Assembly (NCBI RefSeq): GCF_965656765.1
Contig: NZ_CBFHLV010000018.1
Span: 1 to 48,544 of the forward strand
Origin: Marivita sp965656765
GTDB taxonomy: Bacteria > Pseudomonadota > Alphaproteobacteria > Rhodobacterales > Rhodobacteraceae
DNA: 48,544 nt
Direction: 5' to 3'
Part shown: positions 17,515-26,213 of the stretch, in pieces
Position numbering within the stretch: position 1 is the stretch's first letter
How the letters are laid out: the number at the start of each line of letters is the position of its first letter
The notes under the pieces: generated by a model
The model's database searches: none
Told to the model about the DNA's origin: nothing
Seen by the model: only the letters and a program-made list of their open reading frames with translations
Program-made: the position numbers and the translations under genes

Positions 17515-18411
17515 GTGGCGCAAAGCCTCTCAGAACGGATCGCGGCGCTTGATCCGCACAAACCTGTCTTGATTGCTGGCCCAACAGCGAGCGGGAAATC
17601 TGAATTGGCATTGCGGGTTGCCGAAACTCAGGGCGGCGTTGTGATCAATGCCGATGCGATACAAGTCTATTCTGACTGGCGTGTTTTGACCGCGCGCCCG
17701 TCGCCCGAAGACGAGGAGCGCGCCCCGCATGCGCTATATGGGCATATACCGGGGGATGTGCCGTACTCTGTCGGGGATTGGCTACGCAATCTGGAACCGT
17801 ATCTGTCAAGCGATCTGCGCCCAATTATCGTGGGCGGCACAGGCCTTTATTTTACAGCGCTAACTGAAGGATTGGCGCAGATCCCGGCGACGCCGGATGA
17901 CATCCGCGCAACAGCGATAGAGCGGATTGAAACTGAGGGTCATGTCGCGCTGGTCGCCGAGTTGGACAGCGAGACGCGCAACCGGATCGACACAGCCAAT
18001 CCGATGCGAGTGCAGCGCGCGTGGGAGGTTTTGACAAACACTGGGACAGGGCTGGCCGCGTGGCAAGACGCGACTGATCCGCCACGCCTGCCCCTCTCGG
18101 ATGCTGCTGCTTGGGTGGTCCATGCTGACAAGGACTGGCTGACACCCCGGATTGAGACGCGCTTTGACATGATGCTTCAAACCGGCGCTATGGAAGAAGC
18201 ATTAGCCAACCACCCGACATGGTCCCCTGATCTGCCATCTGCCAAGGCCATCGGCGCGACCGAGTTGATGGCAGTGATTGACGGTACAATGACACTGGAG
18301 GCCGCCTGCGACCGGGCAACAGTCCTGACCCGCCAATTTGCCAAGAGACAGCGCACTTGGTTCCGGGCCCGAATGCGCAACTGGGAATTGATTGACCTAG
18401 CGGCACCCTGA
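17515..18411 (+). CDS. miaA: tRNA dimethylallyltransferase MiaA
   Basis: 298 residues. Transfers dimethylallyl from DMAPP to A37 of tRNAs that read UNN codons. P-loop GPTASGKS (22-29) and the downstream blocks INADAIQVYSDW, PIIVGGTGLYFTALTEGL, RVQRAWEV and TRQFAKRQRTWFR are the family signature. The start is GTG at 17515, supported by AGGGAG about 8 bases upstream. Divergent from pyrH; no clear terminator follows. Confidence 0.96.
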   Translation: MAQSLSERIAALDPHKPVLIAGPTASGKSELALRVAETQGGVVINADAIQVYSDWRVLTARPSPEDEERAPHALYGHIPGDVPYSVGDWLRNLEPYLSSDLRPIIVGGTGLYFTALTEGLAQIPATPDDIRATAIERIETEGHVALVAELDSETRNRIDTANPMRVQRAWEVLTNTGTGLAAWQDATDPPRLPLSDAAAWVVHADKDWLTPRIETRFDMMLQTGAMEEALANHPTWSPDLPSAKAIGATELMAVIDGTMTLEAACDRATVLTRQFAKRQRTWFRARMRNWELIDLAAP

Positions 18412-18449
18412 AAGAAAACTGCAGATAGACATATCGCAGCGGAACTAAA

Positions 18450-18543
18450 TGTCGCAATGTGACAAGCCAAGTGTCGCAATCAAACCTCAAAAGGTCTAGT
18501 CTGGCAATTGACGATGCCTTGGCGATCGGGCGCAATGTCGCAA
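18450..18543 (+). promoter_or_regulatory. Repeated TGTCGCAA motif and promoter candidate upstream of the ABC operon
   Basis: TGTCGCAA occurs at 18450-18457, 18472-18479 and 18536-18543. The first two are exactly 22 bases apart, two helical turns, and the first is also half of a short inverted repeat (TGTCGCAATGTGACA, 18450-18464). A sigma70-like pair TTGACG (18508-18513), 17 bases, CGCAAT (18531-18536) overlaps the third copy. Arrangement suggests operators for a dedicated regulator, but no regulator gene is adjacent. Confidence 0.4.
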
Positions 18544-18622
18544 AACACTGCACGCCGCCGAAACATCAGGGCAAAACCGCCATATAACGGCGCAAAAAAT
18601 AACGTGTCACAGGGAGAAACAG

Positions 18623-20290
18623 ATGACGCAAACCACTCAGACCGAAACACTGCATCCAGCGGCCAAGCTTTATGCAAAGGAATACAAAGCGGGCCAGATG
18701 GACCGTCGCGAATTCCTGACACGGGCCACAGGACTTGGTGTCAGCGCAGCTGCCGCATACGGCATGATCGGCCTGTCCCAGCCCGCAATGGCGCAGACAG
18801 AGAATATCCAGGAAGGCGGGACGCTGCGCATCCAAACGCTTGTCAAAGCCATGAAAGACCCACGCGCCTATGATTGGGGCGAAGTCGGCAACCAGTCCCG
18901 TGGCTTCCTCGAATATCTTGTTGAATACCAGCATGATGGCACCTTCCGCGGCATGCTGCTTGAAAGCTGGGAAGTGAATGACGACGCAACGGTCTACACT
19001 TTGAATGTCCGTCCGGGTGTGACCTGGAACAACGGTGATGCATTCACTGCCGAAGACGTGGCGCGCAACATCACTGGCTGGTGCGAATCAGCCATGGAAG
19101 GCAACTCGATGTCCGCACGCATGGGCGGCCTGATTGATCCGGAAACCGGCATTGCCCGCGACGGTGCCATCGAAGTTGTTGATGATCTGACCGTTCGCCT
19201 TAACCTGTCGGCCCCTGACATCGCCATCGTTGCAAACATGTCGGATTACCCGGCAGCGATCGTACATTCCAGCTATGACGGTGGGGACGTATACGAGCAC
19301 GGTATCGGTACGGGCCCGTTCCGTCCCGTTTCCATTGAGGTCGGCGTGAAGGCCGTTATCGAGCGGGCTCCTGACCACACGTGGTGGGGCACCGAGGCTT
19401 GGGGCGGACCGTACCTGGACCGGATCGAGTTTATTGACTACGGCAGCGACCCTGCGTCTTGGCTGTCGGCCGCCGAATCTGGCGAAGTCGATATGCTATA
19501 CGAGTCGGTTGGTGATTTCATCGATATCCTCGATGCCATCGGCTGGACCAAGACCGAGACAGTTACGGCGGCAACCCTGGTTCTTCGCTTCAACCAGCAG
19601 ACAGATGTCGACAGCGTCGTACCATATGCCGGCCGCGACGTGCGCAAAGCGTTGACGATGATGGTCGACAACTCGGTCTGTCTTGAGCTGGGCTATAACG
19701 GCCGTGGGCGGGTTGCTGAAAACCACCACGTATGTCCGATCCACCCCGCCTATGCGGATATCGGGCCAGCAGAATTTGATCCAGCAGCCGGTAAGGCCAT
19801 GCTGGATGCGACCGAGTTCGCAGATTACGAGCACGAGTTGATCACGGTTGATGATGACTGGGAACGCAACACCGGGGCATCCGTTGCAGCACAAATCTCG
19901 GATGCTGGTGTGAACATCAAACACACCGTTCTGCCCGGATCGACCTTCTGGAACGACTGGACGAAGTATCCGTTCAGCGCCACGGCATGGAACCATCGCC
20001 CTCTCGAAGTTCAGGTTCTGTCCTTGGCCTACCGCTCTGGCGAAGCCTGGAATGAAAGTGCGTATGCCAATCCGGAATTCGATGCCCTGATGGCCGAAGC
20101 CCTGTCGATGGCCGATGCGGACACGCGGCGCGAAGTGATGGCCAAGGTCGAAACAACGCTGCGCGATGATGGCGTCATTATCCAGCCGTACTGGAGGTCG
20201 CTCTACAACCACCACAACGGCAACGTGGTGAATGCAGAAAAGCACCCGTCGCACGAGTTCCGGCTCTACAAATTAGGCTTCGCAGCCTGA
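18623..20290 (+). CDS. Tat-exported peptide-type ABC transporter substrate-binding protein (SBP family 5)
   Basis: 555-residue periplasmic binding protein. The N-terminus is long and carries a twin-arginine signal, DRREFLTRA (Arg28-Arg29), followed by a hydrophobic stretch and AMA cleavage site near residue 56. The mature part is a family-5 solute-binding protein (GGTLRIQTL onward, VTWNNGDAFTAEDV, GTGPFRPVS). Such proteins bind oligopeptides, opines, or other medium-size solutes; the ligand cannot be told from sequence. First gene of a four-gene importer operon; ribosome-binding site CAGGGAGAAAC precedes the start. Tat export suggests folding or cofactor loading in the cytoplasm, common for this subfamily in alphaproteobacteria. 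Confidence 0.92.
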   Translation: MTQTTQTETLHPAAKLYAKEYKAGQMDRREFLTRATGLGVSAAAAYGMIGLSQPAMAQTENIQEGGTLRIQTLVKAMKDPRAYDWGEVGNQSRGFLEYLVEYQHDGTFRGMLLESWEVNDDATVYTLNVRPGVTWNNGDAFTAEDVARNITGWCESAMEGNSMSARMGGLIDPETGIARDGAIEVVDDLTVRLNLSAPDIAIVANMSDYPAAIVHSSYDGGDVYEHGIGTGPFRPVSIEVGVKAVIERAPDHTWWGTEAWGGPYLDRIEFIDYGSDPASWLSAAESGEVDMLYESVGDFIDILDAIGWTKTETVTAATLVLRFNQQTDVDSVVPYAGRDVRKALTMMVDNSVCLELGYNGRGRVAENHHVCPIHPAYADIGPAEFDPAAGKAMLDATEFADYEHELITVDDDWERNTGASVAAQISDAGVNIKHTVLPGSTFWNDWTKYPFSATAWNHRPLEVQVLSLAYRSGEAWNESAYANPEFDALMAEALSMADADTRREVMAKVETTLRDDGVIIQPYWRSLYNHHNGNVVNAEKHPSHEFRLYKLGFAA

Positions 20291-20301
20291 TCAAGACAAC
20301 T

Positions 20302-20336
20302 GGTTCCGTCCCTTGCCACAGCATGGGGGCGGAGCC
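20302..20336 (+). other. Stem-loop between binding-protein and permease genes
   Basis: GGTTCCGTCCC (20302-20312) pairs with GGGGCGGAGCC (20326-20336) over 11 bp including two G-U pairs, 13-base loop, no U tail. A hairpin just after the binding-protein gene is the arrangement that stabilises malE-type mRNA and keeps binding protein in excess of permease. Role here is inferred from position. Confidence 0.55.
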
Positions 20337-20398
20337 ATCGCCAAGACTCCACGCTCTGCGCGCTTGGGCGCGGACATGACGAGGGAGACCCATCCGAC

Positions 20399-21454
20399 AT
20401 GGCTTTGTTCCTGCTTCGCCGCATCTTCACGATGCTGCTCACTGCGCTTTGCCTCACGTTTATCGTTTTCTGGCTGACCAACCTCGCGCCCAACCTCGAA
20501 AAGCTTGCAAAGACCCAAGGCAGTGTCCGCATGAGCGACGAGCAGGTCGACAGCTATCTGCGCGACCGTGGCTATACACAGGCCCTGCCTCTCAAATACG
20601 CCCAATGGCTTGGCGTCGCCCCCGGTTGGGTGATTGAAGGGCGTGACGGCACAACCCGTTCGCGCTGCAATGGTGTGCTTGAAGACGGTGTTTTTCCTGA
20701 AGACGGACGTAGTTTCTGCGGGGTGCTTCAGGGCGATTGGGGGCATTCGACAGTTTTCAAAGATGATGTCGGTTCAATCATTGCTACAAGGCTTGGCCTG
20801 ACCGGCAAGCTGATGTTCTGGGTCATGATGGTTATGGTGCCCGGCGCGCTTATCATCGGCGTGCTTGCGGGCATGCGCGAAGGCAGCCGCACCGACAGGT
20901 CTTTGTCGACAGTTTCGATCATCACCACAGCGACACCGGAATACGTATCTGGCGTGGTATTTATCGCCGTCTTTGCATCAACCGCCTTTGGCCTACGCTG
21001 GTTCAACGGATCAGCTACCAGTGCGATGGAAGACGCCACGTTTGAGAACTTTACCCTGCCTGTGATGACCATCGCGCTTTATGGCATGGGGTATATTGCC
21101 CGTATGACCCGCGCCTCCATGGCCGAAGTCATGACCGCGCAATATATCCGCACCGCGCGACTGAAGGGTGTCAGTTTCCCGAACATCGTTCTGAAACACG
21201 CGTTGCGAAACGCTTTGATCGCGCCTTTCACAGTGATCATGCTGCAATTCCCATGGCTGCTGAACGGTGTCGTCATTGTCGAGACCCTGTTCAACTACAA
21301 AGGCTTTGGCTGGACGCTGGTGCAGGCGGCGGGGAACAACGACATCGAATTGCTGCTTGGTGTGTCGGTTGTATCAGTCTTTGTGGTCCTGATCACTCAG
21401 CTGATCTCGGACATTGGCTACGTTTATCTTAACCCACGCATCAGCGTGTCCTGA
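20399..21454 (+). CDS. ABC transporter permease, DppB-like
   Basis: 351-residue inner-membrane permease with an N-terminal span (about 9-29), a long periplasmic segment and five further spans. The cytoplasmic coupling loop has the EAA-type sequence RLKGVSFPNIVLKHALRNA. The periplasmic segment after span 1 (about 32-135) is larger than in standard DppB and contains two cysteines, Cys90 and Cys107, that could form a disulfide. Paired with the next gene as a heterodimer, fed by the Tat-exported binding protein. Preceded by the SBP gene with a 108-base gap that holds a stem-loop. Confidence 0.93.
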   Translation: MALFLLRRIFTMLLTALCLTFIVFWLTNLAPNLEKLAKTQGSVRMSDEQVDSYLRDRGYTQALPLKYAQWLGVAPGWVIEGRDGTTRSRCNGVLEDGVFPEDGRSFCGVLQGDWGHSTVFKDDVGSIIATRLGLTGKLMFWVMMVMVPGALIIGVLAGMREGSRTDRSLSTVSIITTATPEYVSGVVFIAVFASTAFGLRWFNGSATSAMEDATFENFTLPVMTIALYGMGYIARMTRASMAEVMTAQYIRTARLKGVSFPNIVLKHALRNALIAPFTVIMLQFPWLLNGVVIVETLFNYKGFGWTLVQAAGNNDIELLLGVSVVSVFVVLITQLISDIGYVYLNPRISVS

Positions 21455-21471
21455 GCGGAAGGAAAAGCACT

Positions 21472-22665
21472 ATGGAACCGCTCGGTTGGTTTGACATCAT
21501 CACCCGCGTTTTGATCCAGTTTATGCCTGTCTGGGTGTGCCTGATCGCGCTATTCACCCTGTCCATCGTCTATAAACGCAGGCTGGGTCTTTACGGAAAA
21601 CTGTTCGACAGCACGATTGGCATGGTCGGCTTTGCTCTTGTGATGTTCTGGGTTTTCACCGGTATCTTTGGGGCGTTCGACCTGATCATAACGCATGATC
21701 CGCTCGCTCAGGTATCCAGTATGAAGAACAAGCCCCCCGGAACGCCAATCGCGGGCGCAGAGGATGGGCAATACGCCTATTACCTCTTCGGTGGTGACAA
21801 CCTGGCCCGAGACGTGTTCAGCCGGATGGTCAAAGGCGCATGGGTCGTGGTGCAGATTGCGCCATTGGCAACGCTATTCGCGTTCATGGTCGGGATCACG
21901 CTCGGCCTGCCCGCTGGGTACTATGGCGGACGGCTCGATACGTTCCTTAGCTTTCTGGCAAACCTCATCCTCGCCTTCCCGGTGATCTTGTTGTTCTACC
22001 TGCTGGTCACCCCGGAAATCGTGGATACTGGCATCCCGAACTATATGGCGATGGTCCTGTTCATTTTCCCCATTATCTTTGTCGCTGTCCTTTTGAATTC
22101 ACGCTACCGGACTCAGCCAAAGGTCCGCACACCGATGTTGATTGCGGTCCTTGGCGTCATGGGATGGTTGTACCTGTCTCTGATCTCGCAACCGGGAACG
22201 CCAATGGTGGTCCTGCCCGATGCAATTGACCTCTTCAACCTGCAAGGCGGTATTTTGGTGGTGTTCGTGTCGGTGGTATTCGTCAATTCGCCCACCGTCT
22301 TCAGGATCGTTCGCGGACTGGCGATGGACATCAAAACCCGTGACTACGTGGCCGCCGCACAGACCCGTGGTGAACGCCCGTGGTATATTATGCTATGGGA
22401 GATCCTTCCCAACGCACGCGGACCGTTGATTGTCGATTTCTGTCTGCGCATTGGTTACACCACAATCCTTTTGGGCACCTTGGGCTTCTTCGGCCTTGGA
22501 CTGCCGCCCGAAAGCCCGGATTGGGGCACGACCATCAATGACGGGCGGCGTTTGCTGCAAATCTACCTGCACCCTGCGATGGTGCCGGCCTTCGCGCTTC
22601 TCAGCATGGTGCTGGGGCTGAATTTGTTGGCCGATGGATTGAGAGAAGAAAGCTTGCGCGATTGA
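21472..22665 (+). CDS. ABC transporter permease, DppC-like, with extended N-terminus and mid-region
   Basis: 397 residues, about 100 longer than typical DppC. An extra N-terminal membrane span (11-33) and a second (46-70) precede the usual periplasmic loop (DPLAQVSSMKNKPPGTPIAG). The core has the GGDNLARDVFSRMVKGAW block and the coupling-loop EAA sequence AAQTRGERPWYIMLWEILPNA, then FFGLGLPPESPDWG near the end. Insertions around 175-245 add hydrophobic segments not in classical DppC. 17 bases after the DppB-like gene. The partner permease also has an insertion, so the two seem to belong to a variant subfamily. Confidence 0.92.
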   Translation: MEPLGWFDIITRVLIQFMPVWVCLIALFTLSIVYKRRLGLYGKLFDSTIGMVGFALVMFWVFTGIFGAFDLIITHDPLAQVSSMKNKPPGTPIAGAEDGQYAYYLFGGDNLARDVFSRMVKGAWVVVQIAPLATLFAFMVGITLGLPAGYYGGRLDTFLSFLANLILAFPVILLFYLLVTPEIVDTGIPNYMAMVLFIFPIIFVAVLLNSRYRTQPKVRTPMLIAVLGVMGWLYLSLISQPGTPMVVLPDAIDLFNLQGGILVVFVSVVFVNSPTVFRIVRGLAMDIKTRDYVAAAQTRGERPWYIMLWEILPNARGPLIVDFCLRIGYTTILLGTLGFFGLGLPPESPDWGTTINDGRRLLQIYLHPAMVPAFALLSMVLGLNLLADGLREESLRD

Positions 22666-22679
22666 TTGAGGGCGGAACT

Positions 22680-22724
22680 GGGGGCCAGCCCCCAGACCCC
22701 CGGAGTTTACTTGGCAAGATGAAG
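22680..22724 (+). repeat. Rhodobacteraceae-type intergenic hairpin element
   Basis: GGGGGC-CA-GCCCCC hairpin (22680-22693), then AGACCCCCGGAGT (22694-22706) and a tail TTACTTGGCAAGATGAAG (22707-22724). From memory, near-identical elements (C-rich hairpin, CCCCGGAGT, T-rich stretch, AAGATGAAG or AAGAAGAAG) are scattered between genes in many Rhodobacteraceae genomes. I see only one copy in this window. Lies between the permease and ATPase genes of the importer operon, so it may modulate read-through or mRNA stability. Confidence 0.55.
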
Positions 22725-22762
22725 AGGGACGCAAGTCTCCAGCTCCGACAGGGAGAGACGAC

Positions 22763-24847
22763 ATGAAAGACAGCTACGACGGCCCGATCCTCGAAATCGA
22801 CACGCTATCGATTTCCTTTTTTACGCGTTTGCGGGAAATCCCGGCGGTTATGGATTTTTCGGTCAATGTCATGCCCGGCGAAGCGGTTGGCCTGGTGGGC
22901 GAGTCCGGGTGCGGAAAATCCACAGTGGCGCTTGGCGTGATGCAAGACCTGGGTAAAAATGGAGAAATCGTTGGCGGGTCGATCAAGTTCAAGGGTCAGG
23001 ATCTGGGCGCGATGAGCCAGGACGAGCTGCGCAAGATCCGCGGCTCTGAGATCGCGATGATTTATCAGGAACCGATGGCGTCGCTCAATCCGGCAATGAA
23101 GATCGGCAAACAATTGATGGAAGTGCCAATGATCCATCGTGGCGCATCCGAAAAAGAGGCCTATGACCGCGCGCTTCAGGTGGTGACGGATGTCAAATTA
23201 CCCGACCCCAAACGCATTCTGGACGCCTATCCGCACCAGCTTTCGGGTGGACAACAGCAACGCATCGTAATCGCGATGGCGCTCATGGCTGAACCATCCC
23301 TTCTCATTCTCGACGAGCCGACAACTGCGCTGGATGTGACTGTCGAGGCCGCAGTGGTCGAACTGGTCAAGGAACTGGGCAAGAAATACGGCACCTCTAT
23401 GTTGTTCATCAGCCACAACCTGGGTCTGGTCCTGGAGACCTGCGACCGCATCTGCGTGATGTATTCCGGCGAAGCAGTGGAACGCGGGTCAATTAAAGAC
23501 GTGTTCGACGAGATGCAGCACCCATACACACAGGCGCTGTTCCGGTCGATCCCACTGCCCGGTGCCGACAAGAACGCCCGCCCGTTGCGCGCGATCCCGG
23601 GTAATTTCCCCCTGCCCCATGAGCGTCCGCAGGGCTGTAACTTTGGCCCACGCTGCGATTATTTCCAGGCCGGTCGCTGTGATGCACAAGATATCAAAAT
23701 GGCCGATGTGCCGGGCAACGAACGCCACGCCACGCGGTGTCTGCGGTTTCAGGAAATCGACTGGCATGCGCCGATGGAACTTGGCGACAGCACGCAAAAA
23801 TCTGAACCCGGTCGCGTCGTGCTCAAGATGGACAACCTCAAGAAATACTACGAGGTGGCCGCAAATGCGCTGTTTGGCAAACGCGGCGACACCAAGGTGG
23901 TCAAAGCCAATGAAACTCTGAGTTTTGAAGCCCGCGAATCCGAGACGTTGGCCATCGTGGGCGAATCCGGCTGTGGCAAATCCACCTTTGCCAAGGTTCT
24001 GATGGGTTTGGAGACCGCGACGGACGGGCAAATCTTACTCGACAATCACAATATCGAAGCCACCCCAATTGAGTCGCGCGATACACAGACCATCGCTGAT
24101 GTGCAGATGGTGTTCCAAAACCCGTTCGATACGCTGAACCCTTCAATGACAGTGGGACGGCAAATCATCCGCGCGCTTGAAGTGTTCGGCATCGGCACCA
24201 ATGACGGCGAACGCCGTGAAAGGATGTTGCAACTGCTGGATTTGGTAAAGCTGCCACGCGCCTTTGCCGACCGAATGCCGCGTCAGTTGTCAGGCGGTCA
24301 GAAACAGCGCGTCGGCATTGCCCGCGCCTTTGCGGGGAACGCCCGGATCGTGGTTGCAGATGAACCTGTATCCGCGCTCGATGTGTCGGTTCAAGCGGCA
24401 GTCACGGACCTTTTGATGGAGATTCAGCGTGAACAGAAAACAACGCTTCTCTTCATCAGTCATGACTTGAGTATCGTCCGCTATCTGTCTGATCGTGTTA
24501 TGGTAATGTACCTTGGGCATGTGGTTGAGCTGGGCACAACCGATCAGGTCTTCGCACCGCCTTACCACCCCTACACAGAGGCATTGCTGTCGGCGGTCCC
24601 AATTGCGGATACGAGCGTGACAAAGAAGAACATCGTGCTTGAAGGTGACATCCCTTCAGCCATGAACCCACCGTCGGGCTGCCCTTTCCAGACGCGCTGC
24701 CGTTGGAAATCGCAGGTGCCTGGTGGTCTGTGCGAAAAAGAGGTGCCACCGATGCGTCAGCTGGGAGACGGTCATCAGGTCAAATGTCATCTGTCAGATG
24801 CGCAATTGGCTGAGATGGATCCTGTCATTCAGATCGCGGCCGAGTGA
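22763..24847 (+). CDS. Fused DppD-DppF-type ABC ATPase
   Basis: 694 residues carrying two complete ABC ATPases in one chain, so one polypeptide powers the permease pair. First domain: Walker A GESGCGKST (46-54), signature LSGGQQQRIVIA, Walker B LLILDEPTTALD. Second: Walker A GESGCGKST (400-408), signature LSGGQKQRVGIA, then ADEPVSALDVS. Each domain ends in an oligopeptide-transporter C-terminal extension with a cysteine set (CNFGPRCDYFQAGRC and CPFQTRCRWKSQ...LC) of the type that binds an Fe-S cluster in DppD/DppF proteins. Ribosome-binding site CAGGGAGAGAC precedes ATG 22763. Last gene of the operon. Confidence 0.95.
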   Translation: MKDSYDGPILEIDTLSISFFTRLREIPAVMDFSVNVMPGEAVGLVGESGCGKSTVALGVMQDLGKNGEIVGGSIKFKGQDLGAMSQDELRKIRGSEIAMIYQEPMASLNPAMKIGKQLMEVPMIHRGASEKEAYDRALQVVTDVKLPDPKRILDAYPHQLSGGQQQRIVIAMALMAEPSLLILDEPTTALDVTVEAAVVELVKELGKKYGTSMLFISHNLGLVLETCDRICVMYSGEAVERGSIKDVFDEMQHPYTQALFRSIPLPGADKNARPLRAIPGNFPLPHERPQGCNFGPRCDYFQAGRCDAQDIKMADVPGNERHATRCLRFQEIDWHAPMELGDSTQKSEPGRVVLKMDNLKKYYEVAANALFGKRGDTKVVKANETLSFEARESETLAIVGESGCGKSTFAKVLMGLETATDGQILLDNHNIEATPIESRDTQTIADVQMVFQNPFDTLNPSMTVGRQIIRALEVFGIGTNDGERRERMLQLLDLVKLPRAFADRMPRQLSGGQKQRVGIARAFAGNARIVVADEPVSALDVSVQAAVTDLLMEIQREQKTTLLFISHDLSIVRYLSDRVMVMYLGHVVELGTTDQVFAPPYHPYTEALLSAVPIADTSVTKKNIVLEGDIPSAMNPPSGCPFQTRCRWKSQVPGGLCEKEVPPMRQLGDGHQVKCHLSDAQLAEMDPVIQIAAE

Positions 24848-24855
24848 ACGGCCGC
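24836..24855 (+). terminator. GC-rich hairpin at the end of the importer operon
   Basis: GCGGCCG (24836-24842), AGTGAA loop, CGGCCGC (24849-24855), extended by GATC on both sides. The stem overlaps the ATPase stop codon. No T run follows, so termination efficiency is uncertain. Confidence 0.4.
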
Positions 24856-24941
24856 AGATCACAGTTTCATTCCGAAATCACCTCCGTCCCATTTGCACCC
24901 AAAACTTGGATCGCATGGGCAGTGTGACGGAGCCGATGACA

Positions 24942-25130
24942 TCAGTTTGTTAGAAAGTCCTCTGCGGTCAGCACGGCCGCACCAGTTGCGTTGGTCACCG
25001 CTTGGGTGTTCTCAGCCAGAGCCGCATAGGTCAGCACTGCCATTCCGACAACTGCTGCTGTCAGAACCACCCAATCGACGGTTACCGCACCGTCTTCGTC
25101 GGCTCGAAAGCTCTTGATGAAGTCAATCAT
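24942..25130 (-). CDS. Flp-family (type IVb) pilin-like small protein
   Basis: 62 residues (MIDFIKSFRADEDGAVTVDW onward) with one hydrophobic helix at about 19-38. The layout (short charged leader, DEDGAVTVDWVVLTAAVVG, hydrophobic helix) matches Flp/Fap pilins, which are cleaved just before the hydrophobic helix and form Tad pili. I chose ATG 25130 over 25142 because GGAGAG lies 4 bases before it. No tad/cpa assembly genes are in the window, so it is an orphan; it may be served by a tad cluster elsewhere or act as a small membrane protein. Confidence 0.75.
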   Translation of the reverse strand: MIDFIKSFRADEDGAVTVDWVVLTAAVVGMAVLTYAALAENTQAVTNATGAAVLTAEDFLTN

Positions 25131-25383
25131 GCCACTCTCCAATCTTCGAGGATCAATCGCTTTGGTTCAGTTTCCTGAACCCTAAGCACACGATCTCAAT
25201 ACCATTTGTTTGTTTCGCTACGGTTGGTTTTGGTCGCAGATTGGGGCAGTAGTTTGACGGGAATATAGCAGATTTAAAATCAATAACGAAAAGAAAGTGG
25301 CGGACAAAGCCACAGGATCGGAATGTTCGACCGCATTTTTACACGTCGGAACGCGGTACACCAAACCATTGGAAAGCAACGCT

Positions 25384-26004
25384 TTAGCGGCCCCAGATCT
25401 TTTTCACATAGTTGCGTGTTTCGCGGTAGGGCGGGATGCCTTTGTGTTTTTCGACGGCACCCGGGCCTGCGTTATAGGCCGCCAAGGCCAACGGCCATTG
25501 CCCGAACTTGTGGTACTGTTCTTTGAGGTAGCGCGCGCCCCCTTCAAGGTTTTCGGCCGGATCGTTTGGGTTCACGCGCAAGTATTGCGCCGTGCCAGGC
25601 ATCAACTGCGCCAAACCAATCGCACCTTTGTGTGACCGCGCGTTGGGATTGAAGTTCGATTCCTGCTGAACCAATCGCAAGAACAGGTCTTCAGGGATAC
25701 CATGGCGTCTGGCCGCATCTCGGGCCATACCAGCGTAGACACCCGAATATCTGCCACGGTATTTTGCAACTGTGCCGTCTGCGCCCGCGTCGCCCCACTT
25801 GGTTGGGGTCACAACTTTGGGGGGCTGCAATCGCACCGAATTTTTGTATTGCTGCGCCGCGCGCGAGTCCAAGACCTTGGTTTTGCTCGAAAAGAGCGCC
25901 ACACGGCTCTTGGTGGATAACACCTCTGCGCTGACCGCGCCTGAACTCATCATTGCGGCAACACTCAGCACCGCAACAAATCTCTGTCTTGTTGTTCGCA
26001 TCAC
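25384..26004 (-). CDS. Lytic transglycosylase, SLT domain
   Basis: 206 residues: signal peptide (FVAVLSVAAMMSSGAVSAE, cleavage about 26), a basic linker (30-85), and a C-terminal Slt-type lysozyme-fold domain (about 95-205). The catalytic Glu115 is in LVQQESNFNP; GAIGLAQLMPGTAQ and NLEGGARYLKEQY and ALAAYNAGPGAV are the family blocks. It cleaves peptidoglycan glycan strands to 1,6-anhydro products in the periplasm. Alone on the minus strand, so probably monocistronic. The adjacent pilin-like gene could point to local wall opening, but this is speculation. Confidence 0.92.
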   Translation of the reverse strand: MMRTTRQRFVAVLSVAAMMSSGAVSAEVLSTKSRVALFSSKTKVLDSRAAQQYKNSVRLQPPKVVTPTKWGDAGADGTVAKYRGRYSGVYAGMARDAARRHGIPEDLFLRLVQQESNFNPNARSHKGAIGLAQLMPGTAQYLRVNPNDPAENLEGGARYLKEQYHKFGQWPLALAAYNAGPGAVEKHKGIPPYRETRNYVKKIWGR

Positions 26005-26213
26005 TGCTCACGCCCCACGCTGAGATTTTGCAGAGGTATAGTCCGGATTCGCATTCCATACCAGCCTTGGTTGCTCACCATTTGTTAACCACAAGCTGAT
26101 GGAATGGCGCGGACGGCTTTTGCCAATCGCTGATGGCAATCCGGCCGAACGCTGGTGTAGGGTCAAACAAACGGCGCGCGGCGTCATAGATTCGAATTCA
26201 AGATGGGGGAAAC

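Noticed and set aside
16794..17552. 252-codon plus-strand frame
   Set aside because: Opposite pyrH and running into miaA; no motif, and pyrH is certain.
19496..20254. 252-codon minus-strand frame
   Set aside because: Opposite the binding-protein gene; composition of a shadow.
23489..24031. 180-codon minus-strand frame
   Set aside because: Opposite the fused ATPase; no motif.
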